Origin: Paenibacillus sabuli | GTDB lineage: Bacteria; Bacillota; Bacilli; Paenibacillales; Paenibacillaceae | DNA: 64,000 nucleotides | Reading direction: 5' to 3' | Assembly: GCF_014705605.1 (NCBI RefSeq) | Contig: NZ_JACXIZ010000007.1 | Location: 62,001 to 126,000, forward strand | Part shown: positions 35,579 to 43,953 of the stretch, one piece after another | Layout of the letters: each line of letters begins with the position of its first letter | Numbering within the stretch: the first letter of the stretch is position 1 | The notes under the pieces: model-generated | Databases searched by the model: none | What the model saw: only the letters and a program-made list of their open reading frames with translations | What the model was told of the DNA's origin: nothing | Position numbers and translations under genes: made by a program

Positions 35579-36469
35579 GTGGCAAGTCTGCCCACCGATC
35601 TGAATCACCGGCTGACGTCCTTTGACCAAGGGCTGACCTCGGCCAAGCGCCGCAAGTGGCGGTCGCACACACTCTATTACCTTGTCATGGTCGCAATCTC
35701 CTGCGGTACGTTTTACCCGCTGATCTGGCTGTTATTGTCCTCCTTTCGGGAGAATCGGGACATTTTCATGGCGCCGTTCGCCTTGCCCGAGCAGCTCAAT
35801 TTTCACAATTGGGCGGAGGCGTGGCGAATTGGCAACATGTCGACCTATGCCAAGAACAGCGTGCTCGTCACCTCTGTGACGCTGATCTGCATTCTGCTGT
35901 TCGCCAGTCTGGCCGCCTTTGCGCTGAGCAAGCTGAAGTTTCGCGGCAGCGGCCTGCTGATGCTGCTGTTCGCCTTCGGCCTGTTCATGCCGCTGCAGTC
36001 GTTCTTCATCGCGCAGAGCTATATCTTCGAGCAGCTGCACCTGAAGGACTCCTACATGGGCCTCATCCTGCCCTATACAGGCGTCGGGCTGCCGCTGGCG
36101 ATCTTCCTGCTCAAGGCGTACCTCGACTCGATTCCGAAGGATCTGATGGAGGCCGCGCGCATGGACGGCTGCGGCGACTTCACGCTGTTCAGCCGCATCG
36201 TGCTGCCGCTGCTCATGCCTTCGCTCGCCACGGTCGGCATCTTCTCTGCGCTCAATACGTGGAACGAGCTGCTGCTGGCGATGCTCTATATCCAGACCGA
36301 CGCGCTCAAGACGATCCCGGTCGGCCTGCTGGCCTTCTCCAGCCGCTACATGACCGATTACAAGCTGCTCTTCTCCGCGCTCGCGCTCATCACGCTGCCG
36401 ATGATCGTGGTGTACGTGTTCTTCCATCGCTACATCGTCGCCGGACTGACCGAAGGCGCCATCAAATAA
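35579..36469 (+). CDS. Sugar ABC transporter permease, MalG/UgpE-like
   Basis: 296 residues with about six membrane segments and the conserved loop LMEAARMDGCGDFTLFSRIVLPLLMPSLAT. Its 35-residue cytoplasmic lead-in precedes the first membrane helix (YYLVMVAISCGTFYPLIWLLLSSF). The GTG start at 35579 follows GGAGG. It is the second half of the channel; the importer has no ATPase gene of its own in the window. Confidence 0.9.
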   Translation: MASLPTDLNHRLTSFDQGLTSAKRRKWRSHTLYYLVMVAISCGTFYPLIWLLLSSFRENRDIFMAPFALPEQLNFHNWAEAWRIGNMSTYAKNSVLVTSVTLICILLFASLAAFALSKLKFRGSGLLMLLFAFGLFMPLQSFFIAQSYIFEQLHLKDSYMGLILPYTGVGLPLAIFLLKAYLDSIPKDLMEAARMDGCGDFTLFSRIVLPLLMPSLATVGIFSALNTWNELLLAMLYIQTDALKTIPVGLLAFSSRYMTDYKLLFSALALITLPMIVVYVFFHRYIVAGLTEGAIK

Positions 36470-36488
36470 ACGAAACGGGGGAGATCGG

Positions 36489-38102
36489 ATGAAAAAAGCG
36501 GTCCTGCTGGCCGCAGGGGAAGGCCAGAAGATGTGGCCATACGGGGCGATTCGGCCAAAAGCGCTGCTGCCGGTCGGCGCGCGGCCGCTCATCGCCTGGC
36601 AACTGGAGCTGCTGCTGGAACTGGGGATGGAACAGATCATCGTCGTCACCGGACACAAGGGCGAGCAGATTGGACATTGGCTGCAGCATGCGAGCGGGCT
36701 GAGCGAGACCGAGCGGCAGCGCATCGCGCTCGTATCCGCCGGCGCCGCGGCCGCGCCGCTGCCGCCGGGCACGGCGCGCTCGCTGCTGGCTGCAGCCGAC
36801 CTGCTCCGCGGGGAGACGAGCTTCCTCGTGCTGTACGCCGACATCTGGGTAGAGCGGCACGATCTCGCCCGGCTCCTCGCGCAGCCGCTGCGGGATCGGA
36901 CAGGCAGCGAGGCTGCGGCGGCGCTGGCGGTGCCGCTCGGGAGCGAGCGGCAGAGCGACTGGATCTGCTGCCGCCTGGAGGCCGCGGAGAGGTCGGCGCC
37001 GGACAGCCCGGGCGGCGCCGATGGAGGGACGGGGCAATGGATAGATCGTGGAGATGACGCACATATCGGCAGCACGACTGATGAATGGGCCGGAATCCAT
37101 CGGGAGGAGCGGACTACGGCGTCGAAGGGCCCGGCTTCGCCATCCCGGGGGCCCTCCGTCACGCCCGCTGCTCGGATCGCGGCGATCTGCGGCCATCCCC
37201 GCGACGGCTACACGCACCGCTGCGGCGGCGCTTACGCGCTGCCGCAGCGGTTCCTCTCGTATTGCGCCGCCTCGTCCGGGCGCTTCACCGCCGTGCAGGT
37301 CGGCATGATGCCGCCGGAGGCGAGCGAGCTGGAGCAGGCGCTGGCGGACTGGCTCGCAGACGGCCGCGAGCTGGCTGCAGTCGAGACGCAGCGCCCCTGC
37401 TACGACCTCGACAAGCCGTGGCATATCCTGCAGGCGAGCGCGCGCGCAGTCAGCGCCTCCTGCGCCGAGCTGGGCGGCCATGAATTGGCCGAGGGCGCGT
37501 CCATCGATCCGAGCGCGCAGATCGGCGGCTACGTGCGGCTCGGCCGCAACAGCCGGATTGGCCGCCACGTCACGATCAAGGGCTCGGCGATCGTCGGCGA
37601 CGACACGGTGATCGAGGACGGCGCGCTGCTGCTCGGCGACCACCGGATCGGCAGCCGCACGCACCTGGCCAATACGTGCCTGCTCGCGCCCGGCGCCTCG
37701 GTCGGCAACGGCTGCGTCGTCAATCACTGCGCCGAGCTCGACGGCCTCCTCATGGACGGCGTCTACCTCTACCACTATATGGAGGTGTACGGCATCGTCG
37801 GGACCGGCGCCGACCTCGGCGCGGCGACCGTCTGCGGCAGCCTGCGCTTCGACGACGGGCAGACGACACACCGCATCCGGGGCCGCCGGGAATGGCCGCA
37901 GGCCTGGGGCGACGCCGTATTCATCGGCGACTACGCGCGCACCGGCGTCAATGCGATCCTGATGCCGGGTGTCAAGACCGGCGTCTACAGCATTGTCGGC
38001 CCCGGCGTCGTGCTCGAGCGCGACCTGCCCGACCGCACGCTCGTGCGCGTCCAGCAGGAGCTCAAGTACCAGCCGTGGGGGCCCGAGCGCTACGGCTGGT
38101 AG
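36489..38102 (+). CDS. Sugar-1-phosphate nucleotidyltransferase, GlmU-like two-domain layout
   Basis: 537 residues. The N-terminal nucleotidyltransferase motif is VLLAAGEGQKMWPYGAIRPKALLPVG, with MEQIIVVTGHKGEQI and FLVLYADIWV. Residues about 160-240 form a low-complexity Gly/Ser/Pro/Thr-rich insertion interrupting this domain. The C-terminal half has hexapeptide repeats of a left-handed beta helix (IDPSAQIGGYVRLGRNSRIGRHVTIKGSAIVGDDTVIEDGALLLGD). GlmU combines uridylylation and acetylation; here the acetyltransferase activity is not assured. It is last in the importer operon, 19 bases after the permease, so it may convert GlcNAc-1-phosphate or a related sugar phosphate. Confidence 0.83.
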   Translation: MKKAVLLAAGEGQKMWPYGAIRPKALLPVGARPLIAWQLELLLELGMEQIIVVTGHKGEQIGHWLQHASGLSETERQRIALVSAGAAAAPLPPGTARSLLAAADLLRGETSFLVLYADIWVERHDLARLLAQPLRDRTGSEAAAALAVPLGSERQSDWICCRLEAAERSAPDSPGGADGGTGQWIDRGDDAHIGSTTDEWAGIHREERTTASKGPASPSRGPSVTPAARIAAICGHPRDGYTHRCGGAYALPQRFLSYCAASSGRFTAVQVGMMPPEASELEQALADWLADGRELAAVETQRPCYDLDKPWHILQASARAVSASCAELGGHELAEGASIDPSAQIGGYVRLGRNSRIGRHVTIKGSAIVGDDTVIEDGALLLGDHRIGSRTHLANTCLLAPGASVGNGCVVNHCAELDGLLMDGVYLYHYMEVYGIVGTGADLGAATVCGSLRFDDGQTTHRIRGRREWPQAWGDAVFIGDYARTGVNAILMPGVKTGVYSIVGPGVVLERDLPDRTLVRVQQELKYQPWGPERYGW

Positions 38103-39123
38103 GCACGCGCCGGGCGGACGAAGCAGGCAGGCGCTGCGGCGGAGCGGGGCTCGCGAGCCGGTGCATGGCGGCGGGACGGGCGAAGCAGGCAAAGCGTTGG
38201 AGCGACGCGGTGCAGGCCAGGCAGGAAGCTGCCGCGAGGCGCTACGGAGCTAACGAGCCGATGCATGTCGGCATGGCGCGGCGGCCTTCGCCGGGCGGGG
38301 CGCTCCGGGGCCTGGTCGAGCGACGCAGGCAGACGGGCGCTCCACGGCTAACGGTTGCCAGCGTGCTTATTTCGATCAATTTCAGGTGATTTCTAGTCTA
38401 GCGGTTGCCACAGCGCTTATTTGGCCTCAATAGCGTTTTTTCGATTGATTTCAAAAAAATAAGACCTGTGGCAACCGTTAAAATTCAATCGGCGCTTTTT
38501 TGGGCGCAATAGCCGCTGCGGCAACCGTTAGGTTCGTTGGCGCATGGTGAAGGGATCCAGACAGACGGTTTCCATCGCATCAGCTTATTCTGTAATGGAC
38601 GCTTAGAAGGTTCTACAAGGCCAAATCCACCTTATTTGATGCGCTAAGCGTCGCTGATGTGCGCTGATGTCCATTACAAGTTACAAATCATTCGCTGCGC
38701 CTACCGCAACCTTTGCCATTCACCAAGTAAACTTCACAGGCGCTGCGTATGATCTACGCAACCTCCATTTGCTCTGCGTGCTATCCGAATGGTCTACGCA
38801 TTCTTCGTATGGTCTGCGCGTTCTCCGAATGGTCCGCTATATCTTCCTAACCTTCTACCGGTATCTTCTCCCACATGATGTGTGCACGCCAAAATGGCGC
38901 CGCTTCAAAGCCGGCGCCATTTCATATGCCAATTGCGCGGAACTGCGCGAGTGACCACGATGTGAGCTGAGGCAGCCATTCGTACCGTCACCGCCGCCTA
39001 TACTTGACGCGTTTGTTGCGATGCGGCGAGCCTTGGCTCGCGCTGTCTGCGCCATAGCGGCAGTCCTCGCAGTCAGCGCTTTATACGCCATAGCGGCAGT
39101 CCTCGCAGTCACTGCCAGACCCA
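38103..39123. repeat. Gene-free interval with several repeat families
   Basis: Four copies of a CTAACGGTTGCCA-type unit occur: two direct (about 38347-38371 and 38398-38422) and two inverted (about 38457-38480 and 38515-38532). TGTAATGGAC (38591-38600) and GTCCATTACA (38669-38678) form another inverted pair. Around 38740-38850 a loosely repeated unit of about 20 bases (CGAATGGTCTACGCATTCTT and variants) occurs. At 39050-39075 and 39086-39111 a perfect 26-base direct repeat stands with a 36-base period. No gene was found. Confidence 0.8.
38892..38922. terminator. Hairpin terminator of the MMPL operon or the importer operon
   Basis: AAATGGCGCCG (38892-38902) pairs perfectly with 38912-38922 around a nine-base loop, with A/T at the stem base on both sides. 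Its place about 200 bases after the MMPL stop (minus strand) and 790 bases after the nucleotidyltransferase (plus strand) fits a terminator working in either direction. Confidence 0.55.
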
Positions 39124-41568
39124 CTACGTGGTTTTGCCGGTGCTCTCCTCAGCCTTGAGCTTGACCAGCAGCTTGTCGCCCTCGACATCAAGATTCGGCA
39201 GGAGCCGATCGAGCCAGCGCGGCAGCCACCACGCCTTGTCGCCGAACAGCGACATCACCGCCGGTACGAGCGTCATCCGAATCAGGAAGGCATCGAGCAG
39301 GATGCCGATCGCCAGCGCAAAGCCGATCTGCTTGATCATGATGTCATGCGTGAAGATAAAGCCGGCAAAGACGGAGACCATGATGAGCGCGGCCGCCACC
39401 ACCACCCGGCTCGCCTGATCGTAGCCGTGAATGACGCTCTCGCGGCCGCGGTGTCCGTGCACGTACGATTCGCGCATCGACGAGACGAGGAAGACCTGGT
39501 AGTCCATCGCCAGCCCGTACAGGATGCCGGTGACCATGATCGGCATGAAGCTCATGACCGGCCCGCCCGTATCGAAGCCGAACAAATCGTGCAGCCAGCC
39601 CCACTGGTAGACCGCCGTCGTCGCGCCGAACGTAGCCAGCACGCTGAGCAGGAAACCCGCGGTCGCCTTGACCGGCACGAGGATCGAGCGGAAGACGAGC
39701 AGCAGGATGATCAGCGACAAGACGACGATGATGACGATGTAGAGCGGGAATACCTCCGCCAGCTTCGCCGACATGTCGAGGTTGATCGCTGTGAAGCCGG
39801 TCACGCCGAGCGTGACGCCGTAGGTGCCGGCCAGCGCGGCATCCGGATCGCGCAGCGTCTCCACGAGCTCCTGGGTCGCTTCGTCCGTCGGCCCGGTCTC
39901 GGGGATCACATTGAAGATGGCGATGCTGCCGTCCTCGTTGACGCCGAGCGGCGAAGCGACGGATACGTTGTCGATGCCCTGCAGCTCCATCGTCAGGCCG
40001 CCGAGCGCCTCCGGTCCGATGGCGCCGCCGGGTTCGCGCGGCTCGGCGACGATCAGCAGCGGCCCGTTGAAGCCTTCGCCGAATCCCTCGGAGATCGCCT
40101 CGTAGCTCTGCCGCTGCGCCGTATCGAGATTCGCCGATCCGCCCGTCGGGATGCCCAGCTTCATCTCACCGACAGGGATCGCCATGACCCCGAGCACCAC
40201 GATGACGCCGACAATGACGAGCCAGCGCAGCTTGACGACGCTTCTCACCCAGCGATCCGCGATGCCATTGCGCTTGACGGCCGTCTTGGCGCGGCTCTTC
40301 TCCCGCGCCTTCGGCGAGCAGATCCGCTCGCCGACCAGACCGAGCAGCGCCGGCAGCAGCGTGAGCGCCACCAGCACGTCGAGCAGCACCGTCACCGAGG
40401 CGACGAGCGCCATCATGCTGAGGAAGGACAGCCCGATCACGAGCAGGCCGCACAGCGCGATGATGACCGTCAGCCCGGCGAAGAACACCGCGCTGCCCGC
40501 CGTGCCGATCGCCCGGCCCGCCGCTTCGCGGGCGCTGAGGCCCTGATCGAAGATGAGCCGGCGCTGCCGATTGACGATGAAGAGCGCGTAGTCGATACCG
40601 ACGGCCAGCCCGACCATCAGCGCCAGCACCGGCGTGATCGAGTTCATCGTCACGAAGCTGCTGATCGCATACGCGCCGCCGACGCCGATGCCGACGCCGA
40701 ACAACGCCACGAGCACCGGCAGACCGGCGGCGACGAGCGAGCCGAGCGTGAGGATGAGCACGACGACGGCGATGACCAGCCCGTAGATCTCGTTGGTGCC
40801 GATCGGGATCTCCACCGGCTTGAGCGTATCGCTCGGCAGCGCCGTGATGCCCGTGCCGTCCTCCGCTGCCGAGATGGCTTCGATGACGTCGTCCGTGACG
40901 CCGGCAGGCAGCGAGTTTAATTGCATCGTAAATTGGAATTGGAACAGCGCGACGCTGCCATCATTAGCGATCAGGACGCCCGGCACCGGCATACCGTCCG
41001 CCATGAGCGGACCGTATGGCGGCATGTTCGCCGGCATCTGACCTTGGGCGCCGCCGGCTTGGGGCTGTTCACCGCCAGCCTGGCCTTGCCCGGCTGCGCC
41101 GCTTGCAGCGGGCGCCTGTCCCGCAGAGGCATCGCCAGCTTGACCTTGCGCTGCCGCGCCGCCGCCCTGCTGCATCTGGCCGCCTTCCATGGCCGCCGTG
41201 CCGCCTTGCTGGCCCATCGCACCGGCGGCAGCTGCCAGCTCGGCCGTATTGATGACATACTCCTGCTCGTAGACCTCGCCGATCGCTTCGAACATCGCCG
41301 CGATGCGCTCCGGCGTATCGAGCCGCTCGCCCCCCGGCGCGGTGAAGACGACGCTCGCCTGACCGCCGGACGCTTCCGGCAGCTCCTGCTCCAGCTTGTC
41401 CAGCACCTTTTGCGCCTCGGTGCCCTCCAGCTTGAGGTCCGAGCTCGTGCTCATGCCGTTGACGCCGAGCATCGTCAGGACGACGGCCAGCACGAGGACC
41501 CATGCCCCGATGAACGTCCAGGGCCGCGCATACGCAGTCTTGCCCAGCTTGTACAGAAATGTAGACAT
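39124..41568 (-). CDS. MMPL/RND-family membrane exporter
   Basis: 814 residues with two halves, each with membrane helices and a large outer loop. The first loop begins after the N-terminal helix (YARPWTFIGAWVLVLAVVLTML). Residues about 110-185 are a low-complexity stretch rich in Gln, Gly and Ala, absent from typical members. Helix signatures include VVVLILTLGSLVAAGLPVLVAL, GLAVGIDYALFIVNRQR and ITGILYGLAMDYQVFLVSSMRE-like segments. MMPL proteins export lipids, toxic compounds or drugs with the proton force. It follows a TetR gene by 71 bases, which probably controls it. Confidence 0.9.
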   Translation of the reverse strand: MSTFLYKLGKTAYARPWTFIGAWVLVLAVVLTMLGVNGMSTSSDLKLEGTEAQKVLDKLEQELPEASGGQASVVFTAPGGERLDTPERIAAMFEAIGEVYEQEYVINTAELAAAAGAMGQQGGTAAMEGGQMQQGGGAAAQGQAGDASAGQAPAASGAAGQGQAGGEQPQAGGAQGQMPANMPPYGPLMADGMPVPGVLIANDGSVALFQFQFTMQLNSLPAGVTDDVIEAISAAEDGTGITALPSDTLKPVEIPIGTNEIYGLVIAVVVLILTLGSLVAAGLPVLVALFGVGIGVGGAYAISSFVTMNSITPVLALMVGLAVGIDYALFIVNRQRRLIFDQGLSAREAAGRAIGTAGSAVFFAGLTVIIALCGLLVIGLSFLSMMALVASVTVLLDVLVALTLLPALLGLVGERICSPKAREKSRAKTAVKRNGIADRWVRSVVKLRWLVIVGVIVVLGVMAIPVGEMKLGIPTGGSANLDTAQRQSYEAISEGFGEGFNGPLLIVAEPREPGGAIGPEALGGLTMELQGIDNVSVASPLGVNEDGSIAIFNVIPETGPTDEATQELVETLRDPDAALAGTYGVTLGVTGFTAINLDMSAKLAEVFPLYIVIIVVLSLIILLLVFRSILVPVKATAGFLLSVLATFGATTAVYQWGWLHDLFGFDTGGPVMSFMPIMVTGILYGLAMDYQVFLVSSMRESYVHGHRGRESVIHGYDQASRVVVAAALIMVSVFAGFIFTHDIMIKQIGFALAIGILLDAFLIRMTLVPAVMSLFGDKAWWLPRWLDRLLPNLDVEGDKLLVKLKAEESTGKTT

Positions 41569-41639
41569 CGATGTACTCCTCTCCTATCCGCGGCTCTCTA
41601 CCAGGTTCTCTATAAAACGAATCATCAAAACCAACACTT

Positions 41640-42257
41640 CTAAAACCCGCGCTTCAAATACCCGAATGCCGCATCCAGATATTGCTCGAAGGTCGGAGCG
41701 TCTGCCGCATAGGCAATCGTCCGGCCCGGAAGCGGTACCTCGACCAGTCCCTCTACGACCGGCATGACCGCGCCATAGATCGCGCCGACGATCATGTGGC
41801 AGTAGCCCGGCGGGTAGCGCTCCGCGAACAGCGCCTCCAGCGTCTCCAGCGCCGCACGCTGCAGGCTGCGAAACACATTGAGAATATAAGGCTCGAGCGT
41901 CGGGTAGCGCTCGGCCAGCAAGACCAGCTCATGCAGCTTGCGCAGTAGCGCCGCGGTGAATTGCGTCTGCAGCAGTTGCTGCAGCACGTCCAGCGGCGTC
42001 GATTCCTCCGGCAGCTCGTCCAGCACATGCTCGGCATCGTCGAAGGCCACGAAGGAAATCGCCGACACCGCCACCGCTTCCTCCTTGCAGGCGAAATGGT
42101 TCGCAAACGTTCGGCGCGAATACCCTGCGCGCTGCACGACGTCTTCCACGACGAAGCCGTCCAGGCCGCGCTCCCGCGCCAGCTCAAAGGCCGCCTCCGC
42201 CAACGCATGCGCAGTCGCTTCCTTCTTGATCTCGCGCAAACTCGGTTTGTGCATCAT
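41640..42257 (-). CDS. TetR-family regulator of the MMPL exporter
   Basis: 205 residues. The N-terminal helix-turn-helix is HALAEAAFELARERGLDGFVVEDVVQRAGYSRRTFANHF. The remaining helices form the ligand-binding part. It lies upstream of and in the same direction as the exporter gene and downstream of a nested palindrome at 42324-42382, the likely operator. The start follows a GGAGTTGAACCGAA leader. Confidence 0.88.
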   Translation of the reverse strand: MMHKPSLREIKKEATAHALAEAAFELARERGLDGFVVEDVVQRAGYSRRTFANHFACKEEAVAVSAISFVAFDDAEHVLDELPEESTPLDVLQQLLQTQFTAALLRKLHELVLLAERYPTLEPYILNVFRSLQRAALETLEALFAERYPPGYCHMIVGAIYGAVMPVVEGLVEVPLPGRTIAYAADAPTFEQYLDAAFGYLKRGF

Positions 42258-42323
42258 TTCGGTTCAACTCCTTGGGCATCTGACTGGCCCCAATGATGGA
42301 ACACCTTACATTCAAGCTAACAC

Positions 42324-42382
42324 AAAAGATGCCCAATGAGCAACGTTTCTCAAAGAGCAACGTTGCTCATTGGGCATCTTTT
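42324..42382. promoter_or_regulatory. 24-base perfect inverted repeat containing two tandem palindromes
   Basis: Arms 42324-42347 and 42359-42382 are perfectly complementary around an 11-base centre. Inside lie two 14-base palindromes, GAGCAACGTTTCTC (42338-42351, one mismatch) and GAGCAACGTTGCTC (42355-42368, perfect), three bases apart, like a pair of TetR operators. The long stem ends in TTTTT on the plus side and TTTTG on the minus side, so it could also stop transcripts entering from the hydrolase remnant. Confidence 0.75.
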
Positions 42383-42452
42383 TGACAAACTTGTGACTAT
42401 TCAAGGCTGGAGGACACCAACAGGCAGTCGACTAGGCACTCGGCACTCAACT

Positions 42453-42890
42453 TCACGGCGAATAAAGCGCCGTCAACTCCGCTGCAATGACCGCGGCGTC
42501 CAGCTTTTTCGTACGGCCGAGTTCTTTTTTGCTGACTCGTCGCGCATTCGGAAGTACGCGGGCCAATTCCTCCGCAGCATGGCGCAGCGAGGCCGGGCTG
42601 TGCGTCCCGCCCAATACCAGCGTCGGCATCGTCACCGTGCGCCAAGCAGAGGTCGAGAGCGGCCGACCTGCCATGAAGCCGTCCAGCAGCGCCGCATCGT
42701 ACGGGAGCGCATGGGCGAGACCCTTCAGCACTCGCCAGACGCCGGGCATCAGCCGCATCAGACCGACGACGAACGTCTGGCCCGGGAATCGGCGATAGCC
42801 GAACGCACCGGTGACGAGCACCAGCGGCGGCCCCGCACCGGTCTTGTCGTACACGATTGCGGTGCCGTCCTTCGAGGTTACGGTGTCCAT
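42453..42890 (-). pseudogene. Alpha/beta hydrolase with a large internal deletion
   Basis: The 145-codon frame starts at 42890 after GGAGGGAG with a normal hydrolase N terminus (TVTSKDGTAIVYDKTGAGPPLVLVTGAFGYRRFPG) but then jumps to a C-terminal part (LPYDAALLDGFMAGRPLSTSAWRTVTMPTLVLGGTHSPASL). The middle, with the catalytic serine elbow (GxSxG), the oxyanion region and the cap, about 110 residues by comparison with the family, is missing. The frame is kept, so a short protein may be made, but it cannot be an active hydrolase. Confidence 0.72.
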
Positions 42891-42956
42891 CGATGACTCC
42901 CTCCTATCTATAGGCATGCCCAGCCTTTTGGCCGATTTCGAACAGGCGCATGCCCT

Positions 42957-43295
42957 TTACAGCGTGGACGCCGCCTCGCGCAGCAACGCCCCGAGCCCGT
43001 CCCGGTCGACGCCGTCGCCTTGCTTCAGCTTGACCGTCTTGCGCTCGGGCGGTCCGTCGAAGCCGGCCGGCACCGTCAGGTGTGCCGTATTGAAGATTGT
43101 GAAGCTGACCGCGGCCTTGGCCACCGATATGACGGCCGCGTACTTGCCATTGTGCAAAAAATGCGGCTTCTTGTATTGCATCCGCTCCTGTGCGCCGGGG
43201 ATCGACGCGTGCACCACCTCGCGCAGCGCAGCGCATGTCTCCTGTTTCCACAGCTCCGGCAGCGTCTCGATATACGTCGTGATTTCTTCGTTCAT
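42957..43295 (-). CDS. DUF1801-family protein
   Basis: 112 residues. The typical start EEITTYIETLPELWKQETCAALREVVH and the central YKKPHFLHNGKYAAVISVAKAAVSFTIFN segment match DUF1801 (YdhG-like) proteins, small alpha/beta proteins sometimes linked to iron handling. The start at 43295 follows GGAGGTTAGG; a second ATG stands just before it at 43298. Between the hydrolase remnant and a broken sigma factor; these DUF1801 proteins are often neighbours of such sigma factors. Role unknown. Confidence 0.82.
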   Translation of the reverse strand: MNEEITTYIETLPELWKQETCAALREVVHASIPGAQERMQYKKPHFLHNGKYAAVISVAKAAVSFTIFNTAHLTVPAGFDGPPERKTVKLKQGDGVDRDGLGALLREAASTL

Positions 43296-43346
43296 CATCC
43301 TAACCTCCATGTCGTGAATGTCATGTATTGGTCAAGTCAATTCTTC

Positions 43347-43835
43347 CTAGCAGGGCTCGAGCCGAGCCGTTGTCTCCGGCTCCTCCCACAACCGCTGAAG
43401 GTCGATGACGCCTTCGCCGTAGCCGTTCGGATCGGGTGCGAGCCGCGCCCCCAGCTCCTGAGGGTCCGGCGACTCGAACGCGGCGCGCGCCTCGCGGGAG
43501 AGCGCCGGGTGACAGGTCGTGAAGATCAGGCGCAGCAGGTCGTCGCCGATCTCACCGTCCGCTGCCCCCTGCAGCTCGGCCTCGGTGTACAGCGGCGCAG
43601 CATGCGCGAGCTCCTCGTACTTGCGGCCGCGCATCTTGTCCCGGCGCAGCAGATCGAGCGCCCGGCGCGTGGCCGCCGTCATCAGCCACGCGCCGGGCTT
43701 GTCCGGGTGCCGCGCTCCGGCCACTTCTCGAGCGCCGACACGAGCGCGTCCTGCGCCACGTCCTCGGCGAGTCCGACATCGCGCAGCATCCGGGTCAGCG
43801 CGGCGATGAGCCGCGCCGATTCGATGCGCCAATTT
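43347..43835 (-). pseudogene. ECF sigma factor remnant, truncated and frameshifted
   Basis: The segment reads WRIESARLIAALTRMLRDVGLAEDVAQDALVSALEKWPERGT (region 2 of an ECF sigma factor) down to about 43707, then one base is missing and the homology continues in the next frame as PDKPGAWLMTAATRRALDLLRRDKM and DDLLRLIFTTCHPALSREARAAF. The start codon region (before WRIES) is absent, and after the last segment the sequence departs from the family, so the long C-terminal half is lost. Both ends gone plus a frameshift make it non-functional. Confidence 0.75.
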
Positions 43836-43861
43836 CCATTGTAAAGCAAAACCCGGCATGC

Positions 43862-43907
43862 AAAAAGAACAGAAAGACCGCCGCGGCCATGCGGAGTCTT
43901 CCTGTTC
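43862..43907 (-). terminator. Intrinsic terminator after the first GH51 gene
   Basis: On the minus strand a stem with two wobble positions (AACAG, AAGAC, CCGC pairing with GCGG, GTCTT, CTGTT) around ATGGCC is followed by CTTTTT (43862-43867). It closes the arabinan locus, 47 bases after the stop at 43954. Confidence 0.75.
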
Positions 43908-43953
43908 CAAGTCAGCAACTTAAAACCCAGTGTCGCCCGCACCTCCGGCCAGC

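Noticed and set aside
36462-38192. 576-codon minus-strand frame opposite the nucleotidyltransferase
   Set aside because: The opposite strand carries the nucleotidyltransferase motif and hexapeptide repeats; this frame gives no recognisable domain.
38667-38954. 95-codon plus-strand frame in the repeat-rich gap
   Set aside because: It crosses the approximate 20-base repeats and the 38892 hairpin; no start signal and no family resemblance.
39050-39111. CRISPR array
   Set aside because: Only two copies of the 26-base repeat with a 10-base spacer and no cas genes nearby.
39346-40920. 524-codon plus-strand frame opposite the MMPL gene
   Set aside because: It is extremely rich in Arg, His, Asp and Gln, as expected for the antisense of a membrane protein gene, and lacks a start signal.
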